A DNA stretch of 64,000 nt from NCBI GenBank assembly GCA_963746955.1, contig CAVVDR010000005.1, positions 92,384-156,383 on the forward strand. Direction: 5' to 3'. Shown here one piece after another: positions 7,728 through 16,687 of the stretch; positions within the stretch are counted from its first letter, which is position 1; each line of letters opens with the position of its first letter. Source of the DNA: DASQBT01 sp963746955. GTDB taxonomy: Bacteria > Pseudomonadota > Gammaproteobacteria > Burkholderiales > Thiobacillaceae. Under the pieces are notes generated by a model. That model saw nothing but the letters and a program-made list of their open reading frames with translations, was not told the origin of the DNA and did no database searches. The translations under genes and the position numbers were made by a program.

Positions 7728-9503
7728 ATGACCACCGCACAGCGCGTCGTTGTCGACCCCATTACCCGGATCGAGGGCCACCTGCGCATCGAGGCAGCCA
7801 CCGACGAGGCCGGGAAGATCACCCAGGCCTACTCTGCCGGCACCATGGTGCGCGGCATCGAAATCATCCTGCGCGGCCGCGACCCACGCGACGCCTGGGC
7901 TTTCGCCCAGCGCATTTGCGGCGTCTGCACGCTGGTGCATGGCATCGCATCAGTGCGCTCGGTGGAGGATGCACTCAAGATCGAGATCCCGCACAACGCC
8001 GAACTGATCCGCAACCTGATGATCGGGGCGCAGTATGTGCACGACCATGTCATGCACTTTTATCACCTGCATGCGCTGGACTGGGTGGATGTGGTATCCG
8101 CCCTGAAGGCCGACCCCAAGGTCACCTCTGAGCTCGCGCAAAGCATCAGTCACTGGTCCAAATCCTCGCCGGGCTATTTCGAGGACACCCAAAAGCGGCT
8201 CAAGGACTTTGTCGAGTCAGGCCAGTTGGGAATATTCGCCAATGGCTATTGGGGCCACCCGGCTTACAAGCTGCCGCCTGAAGCCAACCTGATGGCAGTC
8301 GCTCATTATCTGGAAGCCCTGGCCTGGCAACGCGACGTGGCCAAGCTGCACACCATCTTCGGTGGCAAGAATCCGCATCCCAATTTTGTTGTGGGCGGCG
8401 TACCCAGTGCGATCAGTGTCCACCCCCAACAAGTCGGAGGTGCAGGCGCGAATATCGGCGGCGGCCAGGACGCGACGGCGGTGAATATCATCGGCCTGCA
8501 AACGGTGCAGAACATCATCAAGCAGATGCAGCAATTCGTCGACCAGGTCTATGTGCCCGACACGCTGGCCATCGCCTCCTTCTACAAGGACTGGGGGGCG
8601 CGCGGCGAAGGTCTGGGCAATTTCCTGTGCTTTGGCGACTTCCCGTCAAAAAGCATCATGGACACGGATTCATTGATGATTCCGCGCGGCGTGATCCTCA
8701 ACCGCGACCTGTCCACCATCCACCCCATCGACCTGAATGCCGACGGCGAGATTCAGGAATTCGTCGCTCACTCCTGGTACAAATACCACGATGGCGACGC
8801 AAGAGGCCTGCACCCCTACAAGGGCGAGACCGAACTCAACTACACCGGGCCCCAATCTCCCTACAAGTATCTGGACGTGGACGCCAAGTATTCCTGGCTC
8901 AAGTCGCCGCGATGGAAGGGCAAGGCGATGGAAGTGGGCCCACTGGCGCGGGTGCTGATGCTCTATGCCAAGGGCCACGAGCAAACCAAGGAACTGGTCG
9001 GAATGACGCTCAAGCAACTGGACATACCGGTGCAGGCGCTCTATTCAACGCTGGGCCGCACTGCCGCGCGCACCCTGGAAACCAAGATCATCGCCGACTC
9101 CATGCAGGGCTGGTATGACCAGCTCATGGCCAACATCAAGGCGGGCGACGTTCGCACCTTCAACGAAAAAAACTGGGATCCGTCTACCTGGCCCAGTCAG
9201 GCCCAGGGAGTGGGTCTCATGGAAGCACCGCGCGGAGGACTGTCGCACTGGATCGTTATCGAGGATGGCCGCATCGCCAACTACCAGGCCGTGGTGCCCA
9301 GCACCTGGAACGCCGGCCCGCGCGACCCTTCCAGCCAGCCGGGCGCCTATGAGGCTGCCCTGCAGGACAACCACGTGCTGTACGACCCCAAGCGGCCGAT
9401 CGAGATTCTCCGCACCATCCACAGCTTCGACCCCTGCATCGCCTGTGCGGTCCACGTCACCGACCCGGACGGCGAAGAACTGGTGAAAGTCAACGTATGC
9501 TGA
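7728..9503 (+). CDS. hynL: [NiFe]-hydrogenase large subunit, Isp-type
   Basis: Catalytic subunit, 591 aa, that oxidises H2 at the NiFe(CN)2CO site. The N-terminal active-site motif is RICGVC (around residue 62), the C-terminal one DPCIACAVH. The protein continues 15 residues past the final His, the tail removed by the maturation protease at 3316. It has no signal peptide of its own, so it is exported folded with HynS through Tat. Last gene of the first hydrogenase operon; a 7-bp hairpin starts at its stop codon. Confidence 0.97.
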   Translation: MTTAQRVVVDPITRIEGHLRIEAATDEAGKITQAYSAGTMVRGIEIILRGRDPRDAWAFAQRICGVCTLVHGIASVRSVEDALKIEIPHNAELIRNLMIGAQYVHDHVMHFYHLHALDWVDVVSALKADPKVTSELAQSISHWSKSSPGYFEDTQKRLKDFVESGQLGIFANGYWGHPAYKLPPEANLMAVAHYLEALAWQRDVAKLHTIFGGKNPHPNFVVGGVPSAISVHPQQVGGAGANIGGGQDATAVNIIGLQTVQNIIKQMQQFVDQVYVPDTLAIASFYKDWGARGEGLGNFLCFGDFPSKSIMDTDSLMIPRGVILNRDLSTIHPIDLNADGEIQEFVAHSWYKYHDGDARGLHPYKGETELNYTGPQSPYKYLDVDAKYSWLKSPRWKGKAMEVGPLARVLMLYAKGHEQTKELVGMTLKQLDIPVQALYSTLGRTAARTLETKIIADSMQGWYDQLMANIKAGDVRTFNEKNWDPSTWPSQAQGVGLMEAPRGGLSHWIVIEDGRIANYQAVVPSTWNAGPRDPSSQPGAYEAALQDNHVLYDPKRPIEILRTIHSFDPCIACAVHVTDPDGEELVKVNVC

Positions 9504-9522
9504 TCGCAGGCTGGGCTGCGAT
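9503..9522 (+). other. Hairpin directly after hynL
   Basis: Perfect 7-bp inverted repeat ATCGCAG / CTGCGAT with a 6-base loop, beginning at the last base of the hynL stop. No T-run follows, so it is not a classical intrinsic terminator. It may protect the transcript end or attenuate read-through into the ATPase genes 100 bases downstream. Confidence 0.4.
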
Positions 9523-9604
9523 AGAATCAGGGCCATCGACTGGCTCGTCTCAACCGCGGCTGGTGCTTGACTTGTGCTAGATAGAATCTGAGGGGCGAAA
9601 TAAC

Positions 9605-9922
9605 ATGGAAGACGTGATCAGTCGCCTGCTGGCTGCGGAACTTAAGGCCGAAGCAATTGTTGGCGAGGCCAACAGCCGGAGGGAAGCGTTGATCAATGAC
9701 GCCCGGGAGAAAGCCCAGTTGATGGAACAGCAATTCGAAACCAACCGCGATCAACTGCGTGCGCCCTTCCTCAAGGAAGCCGAAGGGCGGGCCAGAGAGG
9801 CAGTGGCCGAGCTTAACCGGAAATACCTGGATCGCCAGCGCAATCTAAGGGAACTGGCCGCCCGACACGAGCAGGCGGCGACTGCGGCTGCGCTTGCATT
9901 GATTCTGGATCCTGGGCGCTAG
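9605..9922 (+). CDS. A/V-type ATPase subunit G/H-like stalk protein
   Basis: A 105-residue, highly charged, almost entirely helical coiled-coil protein (AELKAEAIVGEANSRREAL...). Subunit G/H (AhaH/NtpF) forms the peripheral stalk with subunit E. The ATG has a GAGGGG ribosome site. The call rests on composition and on the adjacent subunit C gene rather than on a hard motif. The partner genes of this ATPase resume at 27245. Confidence 0.65.
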   Translation: MEDVISRLLAAELKAEAIVGEANSRREALINDAREKAQLMEQQFETNRDQLRAPFLKEAEGRAREAVAELNRKYLDRQRNLRELAARHEQAATAAALALILDPGR

Positions 9923-9941
9923 GTCACGCGAGTTTGATCAC

Positions 9942-10982
9942 TTGCCCCGTTCCGCGCACGCTTATCTCAATACCCGCGTCAGCCTCTTTACCAGTCAGCT
10001 ATGGCCCGCAGAGGCGTTGAACAAGTTGCTCGACCAGCCGCCTGAAACAGTGCGAGATGCTCTCAAGGCTCATGGGCTAGGCTTTCTCGCCCCTGGCCAT
10101 TACACGACAGACACTCTCTCGCTGGAAACCCAGATCACAATCAAACTACTGGACGAAGCCCGCATTCTTCTACGCCCGCTGCAAGGAGCCGAACGACAGT
10201 TTCTGCTCCACTGGCTCGAGCGCTTTGAACTCTCCAATATCAAGACCCTCATTCGCGCCAAACTCGTGCAGGAAAAGGCCGCCACGATCACACCGCGGCT
10301 GGTGAATCTGGGTCCCTTTGCCCGTCTGGATCTGACTTCCCTGGTCCACGCGGAAGATGTGGATGAGCTGTTGCGCCGCCTTGAAACAAGCCCCTACGGC
10401 CTCATTGCGCGCAATGTCCGGCTGGCGTTTGAACAAAGTCGCGATCCCTTCATGCTGGATGCCAGGCTCGATCGAACCTATTACGAAAGTCTGGCGCAAC
10501 AGGCCCGAGCCCTTGAAAGTGAAGTGGGAAAGTCGCTGCAGACGCTGATGGCAGGGCTGATTGACCCGATCAATCTGGTCTGGCTGCTGCGTTTCCGTTT
10601 CAACTATAACCTGCCTCCTGCCCAAGTCTATTATCTGCTGCCGGGCAAAGGCTACCGGCTGCCGGATACAGTGCTGCAGAAACTGGTTGCCCTTGACAGC
10701 CTGGAGGCCGTACTGCAAGCCCTTCCGCCTGCGTTGAAAGGAATCACCGGCACTGTCCGCGACATCCCGGAAGTCTTCATGCGCCTGCAACAGGCTGCGG
10801 CCATTACCGCGCGCAAGGTCGTCGGCTCGCAGAACCATGCGTTGACCCGTTGTTTTGCCTATCTGATTTTGCGCGAGCACGATCTGCGCAGGGCACGGGC
10901 GGTGAGCAGAGGCTATTATCTCGGCCTGAGCACCAACAACATGCGAGCAGCGTTGGGCCCCGCCAAACCAGAACCCACCTAA
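9942..10982 (+). CDS. ntpC: A/V-type ATPase subunit C (central-stalk cap)
   Basis: About 346 aa. Subunit C (AC39/V0D-like) is the funnel joining the central stalk to the membrane ring. The start SAHAYLNTRVSL and the helical pattern with FELSNIKTLIRAKL and DPINLVWLLRFRFNYNL fit the family. No ATG is available; I use TTG 9942, but a start a few codons upstream (CTG 9912) cannot be excluded. The gene stands alone with the G/H-like gene, about 16 kb away from the other ATPase genes. Confidence 0.88.
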   Translation: MPRSAHAYLNTRVSLFTSQLWPAEALNKLLDQPPETVRDALKAHGLGFLAPGHYTTDTLSLETQITIKLLDEARILLRPLQGAERQFLLHWLERFELSNIKTLIRAKLVQEKAATITPRLVNLGPFARLDLTSLVHAEDVDELLRRLETSPYGLIARNVRLAFEQSRDPFMLDARLDRTYYESLAQQARALESEVGKSLQTLMAGLIDPINLVWLLRFRFNYNLPPAQVYYLLPGKGYRLPDTVLQKLVALDSLEAVLQALPPALKGITGTVRDIPEVFMRLQQAAAITARKVVGSQNHALTRCFAYLILREHDLRRARAVSRGYYLGLSTNNMRAALGPAKPEPT

Positions 10983-11078
10983 CCCAGTGGACTTGGAGCC
11001 TCCTGTGGAGCGGCGAGGAGATGGGCATAAACACGAGGTATAGTTCGTCCAGCCTCCACAGTTCATTGTTCCGTCACC

Positions 11079-11526
11079 GTGCCAGACGACGCAGTTTTCC
11101 TACCGCCGCACCTTATACGGAGTCGGACTGAGCCACTTGTGGTCTGGGCTTGCGCTGCCGGAAGGCCGGCTGTCCGAAGATTCGCTGGCGACGTGCCCTC
11201 CCAGGGCAACGCCATGGCGCTGGCGCGAGTGATCGGAAAGCATCTTGCCGTCCCAGATAATGGCCAGCGTGGCCAAATTCCCCGGGGTCGCGTCGCAAGT
11301 TGCGCACCAGCGCCGCCCACAGTTTCTTATCTAGCACTGTCGGCCGGCCCCAACAATCACCTTTGCGCGTCTCCTCAAGCCTGCGGGTTTCGAACCGCTT
11401 GACCCAGCGTCGCACCGTGCGCCTATCTTCGCCAAACAACTCGGCAGCTTGCTGGCAGCTTTGGCCGCTAGTAACCAGCAGCAAACCATGGCGCCGATGG
11501 TCATAGCGCGCCTCATCGGAGCACAT
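11079..11526 (-). pseudogene. IS630-family transposase remnant, frameshifted and truncated
   Basis: The N-terminal ~85 codons encode the helix-turn-helix of an IS630-type transposase (CQQAAELFGEDRRTVRRWVKRFE; GRPTVLDKKLW). The conserved text then continues in a second frame (LAIIWDGKMLSDH, ~11230-11275) and returns to the first (FRQRKPRP, ~11135-11165). Two compensating frameshifts and the complete absence of the DDE catalytic domain show that it is dead. It lies 97 bases after the orphan ATPase subunit C gene, at the left edge of the segment separating the two ATPase groups. Confidence 0.85.
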
Positions 11527-11550
11527 TCTCCTGTTGGATGGAGATTCGCA

Positions 11551-11778
11551 TCACTTCAGGTTCAGTAATTGCCAGCTTTCCCATGACCGCACCTCCACAA
11601 CTAATGAGCGGTCATCCGTATCGTTCAATAATGCAGGATTACTTGTGGCGCGATGTTTGGGATCATTGATTTCCATGATGTATCGCTCGCCATCATCGAG
11701 AATGCCCCAGGGGAATACTCGGGTATCTGGCGGCTGGAAGCAGACCGTGCATTGAACAAAATTCTTGACGACGGTCAA
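11551..11778 (-). CDS. Small hypothetical ORF (weak)
   Basis: A 75-codon reading frame from a TTG, with a protein-like composition (FPWGILDDGERYIMEINDPK). No family recognised and no clear ribosome site. A competing 52-codon ORF from ATG 11653 to 11811 on the plus strand (YSGIWRLEADRALNKILDDG) is equally protein-like, and at most one is likely to be real. It may be debris beside the dead IS630 element. Confidence 0.25.
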   Translation of the reverse strand: MTVVKNFVQCTVCFQPPDTRVFPWGILDDGERYIMEINDPKHRATSNPALLNDTDDRSLVVEVRSWESWQLLNLK

Positions 11779-11811
11779 TATTCTCTCGCAGTTGGGTACT
11801 GCACTTTATGA

Positions 11812-12266
11812 TTACTTTTACTTAATCTTCATTATGAATTTCAACTTGAAGTGAAAAAGGTTAAGCCCCGTTGAACGTGCTCATCCTTCAACCTATTGGG
11901 AGGGTCGATCTTGTGGGATGCGCTGCGAGTCACGCCTCGAGAGCATCCAAGGCCCAGCGGCAGGAGGCCCCCTTGGAGGAGCCACTAGCTTGACGCGGAC
12001 CTTTGCATCCTTCCCTGATGCATGTCCGCAGTCTCTTGGCTTTTCAATGTCATTGTCATGAATTGGAGCCTTGACAAAAGGATGCGCCCATCTAAAAATA
12101 AAAACTGGTGCCTGCCTTCAAGGGAGTACCTATGCGCCAAGGGTGTGGGTCCTCATGGACTGCAGACAAAACGGCGCCGATAGGACCGTATTTCTAGAAT
12201 TGAAACCTTGCCTGTAGTCTAATTTGTTCGCGTTTCAAGCGGACAGGGTGACAAAAGGAGGCCCAA
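11812..12266. other. Gene-free stretch upstream of the second hydrogenase
   Basis: No convincing reading frame on either strand. It is less GC-rich than its surroundings and holds one possible sigma70-type promoter (12071-12098) about 170 bases before the small-subunit ATG. A ribosome site AAAGGAGG occurs at about 12254-12261. Confidence 0.5.
12071..12098 (+). promoter_or_regulatory. Possible sigma70 promoter for the second hydrogenase operon
   Basis: TTGACA at 12071-12076 is a perfect -35. TAAAAA at 12093-12098, after a 16-base spacer, is a 4/6 match to the -10. It would leave a leader of about 160 bases. The -10 is weak, so this is tentative. Confidence 0.3.
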
Positions 12267-13367
12267 ATGCTCGCCGACAGCTTGACGGACGAACTTCAAT
12301 ACCGCGGTATTTCCCGTCGTGAGTTCCTCGGATTTTGCGCTTCGATGGCTGCCGTTCTGGGGCTGCCCGCGACAGCCCGCCGCGCGATCGCCGAGGCAAT
12401 AGAAAACGAGCCCAAACCTGTCTTGGTCTGGCTTGAATTCCAGGACTGCGCCGGTAACACTGAATCGTTTTTGAGGGCGAGCCATCCGACGGTCGCCGAT
12501 CTCATCCTGGATTCGATTTCCCTCAACTATCACGAAACGCTCATGGCTGCGGCCGGGCACCAGGCCGAGGACGCGCTGACGCAGACCGTCAAGGCCAATG
12601 CGGGCAAGTACATCGCTCTGGTCGAGGGGTCCGTTCCGACGGGCGCCGATGGCGCCTATTGCACCATAGGCGGCAAGTCCGCCCTTCAGATCGCGCGCGA
12701 TGTCTGCGGAGGCGCCGCGGCGACAATCGCGGTAGGCACCTGCGCGTCGTTTGGCGGCATCCCCGCGGCGCGCCCCAATCCTACGGGAGCGCTGTCGGTT
12801 GCCGACGCGGTGCCTGGTCTGAAGAACCTCATCCACATGTCGGCGTGTCCGGCCAACGCGGAGAACATCACCGCGCTCATCGTCTATTACATGACGTTGA
12901 AGCGCTGGCCGCCGCTTGACCAGTATCGGCGTCCTCTATTCGCCTATGGCAAGACCATACACGACAACTGCGAGCGGCGTGCCCATTTCGATGCCGGCCA
13001 ATATGTGGAAGCCTGGGGCGACGAGGCGCATCGCCACGGCCATTGTCTCTACAAGATGGGTTGCAAAGGGCCGGCGACGTCGCAGAACTGTCCAGTGGTG
13101 AAGTGGAATGAAGGCACCAATTGGCCGATCGGATGCGGCCATCCCTGCATCGGGTGCGCCGAACCGAATTTCTGGGACACGATGACGCCTTTCTACGGGC
13201 GGCTTCCCGATGTGGTCGGCTTCAACGCCGGCAAGTGGATCGACCCTGTTGGCTTGGGTCTCACCGGTCTGGTGGCGGCAGCGGCGGCATTCCATGGCGT
13301 CGGCGAGGTCGTGCGACATCGCATGGGCAAGACACCTTCAATCGAAGACGAAGCGGAGACTGAGTAA
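12267..13367 (+). CDS. [NiFe]-hydrogenase small subunit with a non-Cys proximal ligand position
   Basis: A 366-residue Tat-exported small subunit (SRREFLG, residues 16-22) with a C-terminal hydrophobic anchor (LGLTGLVAAAAAF). It is clearly homologous to HynS above, but the proximal motif reads CAGNTES: Cys61 is kept and residue 64, normally the second Cys, is Asn (codon AAC at 12456-12458). The third and fourth proximal regions are GTCASFGG and an altered SACPANAEN. Distal (IHDNC, MGCKGP) and medial (NCPVVKW, CIGCAEPNFWD) ligands are intact. A strong ribosome site AAAGGAGG precedes the ATG, and the stop overlaps the large-subunit ATG. Confidence 0.93.
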   Translation: MLADSLTDELQYRGISRREFLGFCASMAAVLGLPATARRAIAEAIENEPKPVLVWLEFQDCAGNTESFLRASHPTVADLILDSISLNYHETLMAAAGHQAEDALTQTVKANAGKYIALVEGSVPTGADGAYCTIGGKSALQIARDVCGGAAATIAVGTCASFGGIPAARPNPTGALSVADAVPGLKNLIHMSACPANAENITALIVYYMTLKRWPPLDQYRRPLFAYGKTIHDNCERRAHFDAGQYVEAWGDEAHRHGHCLYKMGCKGPATSQNCPVVKWNEGTNWPIGCGHPCIGCAEPNFWDTMTPFYGRLPDVVGFNAGKWIDPVGLGLTGLVAAAAAFHGVGEVVRHRMGKTPSIEDEAETE

Positions 13368-15076
13368 TGGCGCACATCGTTGTGGACCCTGTGACCCGGA
13401 TTGAGGGTCATCTTCGCGTCGAGGCAGAGGTTGACGGCGGAAAGGTGAAGGAGGCCTGGTCCTCGTCCACGATGTTTCGCGGTATCGAACTGATATTGCG
13501 CGGTCGCGACCCGCGCGACGCTTGGGCTTTCGCCCAGCGGATCTGCGGCGTCTGCACCACGGTTCACGCGATTGCCTCGATACGTGCGGTGGAAAAGGCG
13601 GTCGGCGCGGTGCCGCCGCCTAATGCCAGGCTGCTGCGCAATCTGATCATGTCGGCGCAAAATGTCCAGGACCACGTGATCCATTTCTATCATCTGCACG
13701 CACTGGACTGGGTTGATATCGTCAGTGCGCTCGATGCGGATCCAGCGAAAACCTCTTCCCTTGCCCAATCGATCTCGGACTGGCCGCTTTCCAGCACCAA
13801 GTATTTTTCCGGGATTCGAGACAGGATCAAGAGTTTCGTCCAGCGTGGCCAACTCGGCCCCTTCGCCAATGCCTACTGGGGACACCCCGCCTACCGGCTG
13901 CCGCCCGAAGCCAATCTCATGGCGGTGGCGCACTATCTGGAGGCACTGGAATGGCAGCGCCGGTTCATCAAGATACATGCCATTCTGGGCGGCAAGAATC
14001 CCCACCTGCAGAGTTTCCTGGTCGGTGGCATGGCAACCCCGGTCGATCCCGATGCGCAATCCTCCCTCAACATGGGAACGATTGCAGCGCTCGACAAGCT
14101 CGTGGCGGACGGCAGGGATTTTGTCAGCCAGGTCTACCTGCCGGACGTGTTGGCGATTGCATCCTTTTACAAGGACTGGGCCTCGATCGGCTCCGGCGTC
14201 GGCAATTACATGGCCTATGGCGACTATCCCATGGGCGATGGCGAAAATCCGGAGCTGTTCCTGCCCACGGGCATCATCCACGGCCGGGATCTGTCGAAGC
14301 TCGCGATGGTTGACCAGGCCCATATCTCTGAGTCGGTCGCCCACTCCTGGTACGATTATTCGGGCGGCGACAGCCAAGCGCTCAATCCATTCAAGGGTGA
14401 GACCAAGCCACATTACACGGGACCCAAACCGCCGTATGAAAGGCTGGACGTTGACCAGAAATACAGTTGGCTCAAATCGCCGCGCTATGACGGCGCGGCA
14501 ATGGAAGTTGGGCCGCTGGCGCGCATGCTGGTTGCGTACGTAACCGGACGCCCGGCGCGCGTCAAGCAACTCGTTGACAAGACGCTATCTGCACTGGGGG
14601 TGGGTCCTGAGGCGCTATTTTCCACGCTCGGCCGGGTCGCCGCACGCGCCATCGAATGTCAGGTGCTGGTCGAATCGATGGACATGTGGGTGCGGGGGCT
14701 TGCCGACAATATGGGGCGTCGCGACTACCGCATCCAGGACAATTCAAAGTGGGATCCCGGTAGCTGGCCGGAAGACTGTATGGGCGCAGGTTTCCATGAG
14801 GCTCCGCGTGGGGCGCTTGGGCATTGGGTCCATATCGGCAAGGGGTCCATTGTCAATTATCAGTGCGTCGTTCCGAGCACTTGGAATGCTGGTCCGCGCG
14901 ATGCCCAAGGCCATCCAGGCCCTTATGAAGCCGCCCTGGTCGGCACTCCCGTCGCCAAGCCTGACCAGCCCGTGGAAATTCTGCGCACTGTGCATTCCTT
15001 CGATCCATGTATGGCATGCGGCGTTCACGTGGTTGATGCGACCAAGCGTGAATTGGCCAGCGTGAGGGTCATGTGA
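13367..15076 (+). CDS. [NiFe]-hydrogenase large subunit of the second hydrogenase
   Basis: Catalytic subunit of 569 aa, paralogous to HynL (both share VDPVTRIEGHLR and LILRGRDPRDAWAFAQ-like text). Active-site motifs RICGVC and DPCMACGVH are complete. A 15-residue tail after the last His would be cut by the protease at 15774. The complete ligand set argues that the enzyme is active even though its small subunit is atypical. Confidence 0.96.
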   Translation: MAHIVVDPVTRIEGHLRVEAEVDGGKVKEAWSSSTMFRGIELILRGRDPRDAWAFAQRICGVCTTVHAIASIRAVEKAVGAVPPPNARLLRNLIMSAQNVQDHVIHFYHLHALDWVDIVSALDADPAKTSSLAQSISDWPLSSTKYFSGIRDRIKSFVQRGQLGPFANAYWGHPAYRLPPEANLMAVAHYLEALEWQRRFIKIHAILGGKNPHLQSFLVGGMATPVDPDAQSSLNMGTIAALDKLVADGRDFVSQVYLPDVLAIASFYKDWASIGSGVGNYMAYGDYPMGDGENPELFLPTGIIHGRDLSKLAMVDQAHISESVAHSWYDYSGGDSQALNPFKGETKPHYTGPKPPYERLDVDQKYSWLKSPRYDGAAMEVGPLARMLVAYVTGRPARVKQLVDKTLSALGVGPEALFSTLGRVAARAIECQVLVESMDMWVRGLADNMGRRDYRIQDNSKWDPGSWPEDCMGAGFHEAPRGALGHWVHIGKGSIVNYQCVVPSTWNAGPRDAQGHPGPYEAALVGTPVAKPDQPVEILRTVHSFDPCMACGVHVVDATKRELASVRVM

Positions 15077-15777
15077 TCGCCATGGCTGATTCAGGCAAAA
15101 AGAAGGTCGTTCTCGAACGCGTCTATGTCTGGCAGCTTCCCGTGCGGCTCGCGCATTGGGTGATCTTCTTTTCGATCATCATTTTGTCGGCGACCGGCTA
15201 TTACATGGGCAATCCCTTCATTAGCGTTTCGGGTGCGGCGCGAGACCACTTCGTGATGGGGACAGTACGCACGGTGCATATGTATACTGCGATCGTATTT
15301 ACGCTGACTGTGCTCGTGCGAATCTACTGGCTGTTCGCCGGCAACCGCTATGCGCGCCTCGCCGAGTTTTTCCCGATATCGGCCCGACGCCTGCGCAGTC
15401 TGAGGGACACGTTCCTGTACTATTCCTTTGCCCGCCATCATCCCGACGAATACGCCGGTCACAATGCCCTCGCGGGCGCAAGTTACTTGCTGATCTTCGT
15501 GATCTATCTGATCATGATTGCGACCGGACTTGCTCTCTATTCAGTCTATGCGCCCTTCGATTCGGTATTCCGGTGGTTCGAGCACCTGGCGCCGGTCTTC
15601 TACGGTTTGCAAACGGCCAAGCTCGTCCATCATATTGGCATGTGGATCGTGCTGATCTTTGCGGTGGTCCACGTCTACTTTGTGTTTCTTTCTTCCATCA
15701 TCGAACATATTGGAACCTTTGACTCGATCTTCTCCGGCTACAAATTCCTCCCCAAGCGGAAATCAGGTGCGTCGTGA
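15073..15777 (+). CDS. Hydrogenase cytochrome b subunit (HyaC-type)
   Basis: About 234 aa with four predicted transmembrane helices and the family's heme-ligand His residues (RLAHWVIFF, RTVHMYTA, HHIGMWIV, VVHVYFVF). It would take electrons from the small subunit and reduce quinone in the inner membrane. GTG 15073 overlaps the large-subunit stop, and an ATG three codons later (15082) is an equally good start. This differs from the first hydrogenase, which uses Isp1/Isp2 instead. Confidence 0.94.
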   Translation: MIAMADSGKKKVVLERVYVWQLPVRLAHWVIFFSIIILSATGYYMGNPFISVSGAARDHFVMGTVRTVHMYTAIVFTLTVLVRIYWLFAGNRYARLAEFFPISARRLRSLRDTFLYYSFARHHPDEYAGHNALAGASYLLIFVIYLIMIATGLALYSVYAPFDSVFRWFEHLAPVFYGLQTAKLVHHIGMWIVLIFAVVHVYFVFLSSIIEHIGTFDSIFSGYKFLPKRKSGAS

Positions 15778-16346
15778 GTGACAAGCCGGCGGTCGACTGC
15801 GCGGGAGAAGCAAACGGCGTTCTCGTGCTTGGGCTTGGCAATGTCCTGTTGGGTGACGACGGGGTAGGCGCTGCTGCCGTCGCCCGCATCGAACGCGACT
15901 ATCACGTCCCGCCTAGCGTGCGTCTGGAAGACGGCGGTACGCTTGGCCTCTCGCTTCTGGGGCTGCTCGCGGAATCGGAGCACGTGATCCTCGTCGATGC
16001 CGTGCAAACCGACAGCCCGCCGGGAACCCTGGTTCGACTCGACGGAGCAGACGTGATGGATGCTGTATATGAACGCCTGTCCACCCACCAGGTGGGAGTG
16101 GCTGATCTGCTTGAGGCGGCGCGTTTTATCGATCGCTACCCGGCCACCGTGGTCTTGCTAGGCCTCGTTCCGGACGTCATCGATTTGGCCGTGGTCCGAT
16201 CGAGTGCGGTCGACGCGGGACTGGACGCACTGGTCGCGGCCATCGTCCGCGAGCTGAAATCCCATGGCCACAACTTGGTTCATGAATCACAGACTACAGG
16301 TCGGCATAGGCCTATTCACAGCCTTACTCGCTATTTCGGGATGTGA
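15774..16346 (+). CDS. Hydrogenase maturation endopeptidase for the second hydrogenase
   Basis: A 190-residue HyaD/HupD-family protease: VLGLGNVLLGDDGVG is the nickel-binding signature, followed by ILVDAVQT and STHQVGVADL. It starts with GTG overlapping the cytochrome b stop. Its 3' end overlaps the cytochrome c gene by about 65 bases, which is unusually long and implies either a compact operon or a later real start for the downstream gene. Confidence 0.92.
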   Translation: MSDKPAVDCAGEANGVLVLGLGNVLLGDDGVGAAAVARIERDYHVPPSVRLEDGGTLGLSLLGLLAESEHVILVDAVQTDSPPGTLVRLDGADVMDAVYERLSTHQVGVADLLEAARFIDRYPATVVLLGLVPDVIDLAVVRSSAVDAGLDALVAAIVRELKSHGHNLVHESQTTGRHRPIHSLTRYFGM

Positions 16347-16662
16347 GCGGAAATCGCCGGCGGTACCTGCCGGACTGCTGACATCCAGCGAGGCGCAACA
16401 CGCCGGCGGTGTCATATTTGCCACCCGCTGCGCCATCTGCCACGGTGTCAACGGTGACGGCCACGGTCTCCGGCACGACGCACTGAACCCATCGCCCGCC
16501 AATCTGACATTACCGCCATGGTCGGAAGAGGCAGGGGCAGGCCGCACCTATCTCGCGATTCGGCACGGGGTACCCGGAACCGCGATGGCTCCCTGGCCGG
16601 AACTCAGTGATCAAGAAGTCTGGGACGTGGTGGCCTACATCACCACTCTCAAAGGCCAGTAG
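16282..16662 (+). CDS. Monoheme cytochrome c lipoprotein
   Basis: About 126 aa. I prefer ATG 16282 (MNHRLQ) because it gives a compact lipoprotein signal ending in the lipobox ISGC; ATG 16264 is possible. One heme motif CAICH (followed by GVNGDGHG) and the later Met (GTAMAPWPELSD) expected as sixth ligand define a class I cytochrome c. It closes the second hydrogenase operon and could accept electrons at the periplasmic face. Confidence 0.88.
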   Translation: MNHRLQVGIGLFTALLAISGCERKSPAVPAGLLTSSEAQHAGGVIFATRCAICHGVNGDGHGLRHDALNPSPANLTLPPWSEEAGAGRTYLAIRHGVPGTAMAPWPELSDQEVWDVVAYITTLKGQ

Positions 16663-16687
16663 GTCGGTGTTATGCAATCGTCCCGGC

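Noticed and set aside
12200..12223. Second promoter candidate close to the second hydrogenase (TTGAAA ... TCTAAT)
   Set aside because: The spacer is only 12 bases, too short for a sigma70 promoter.
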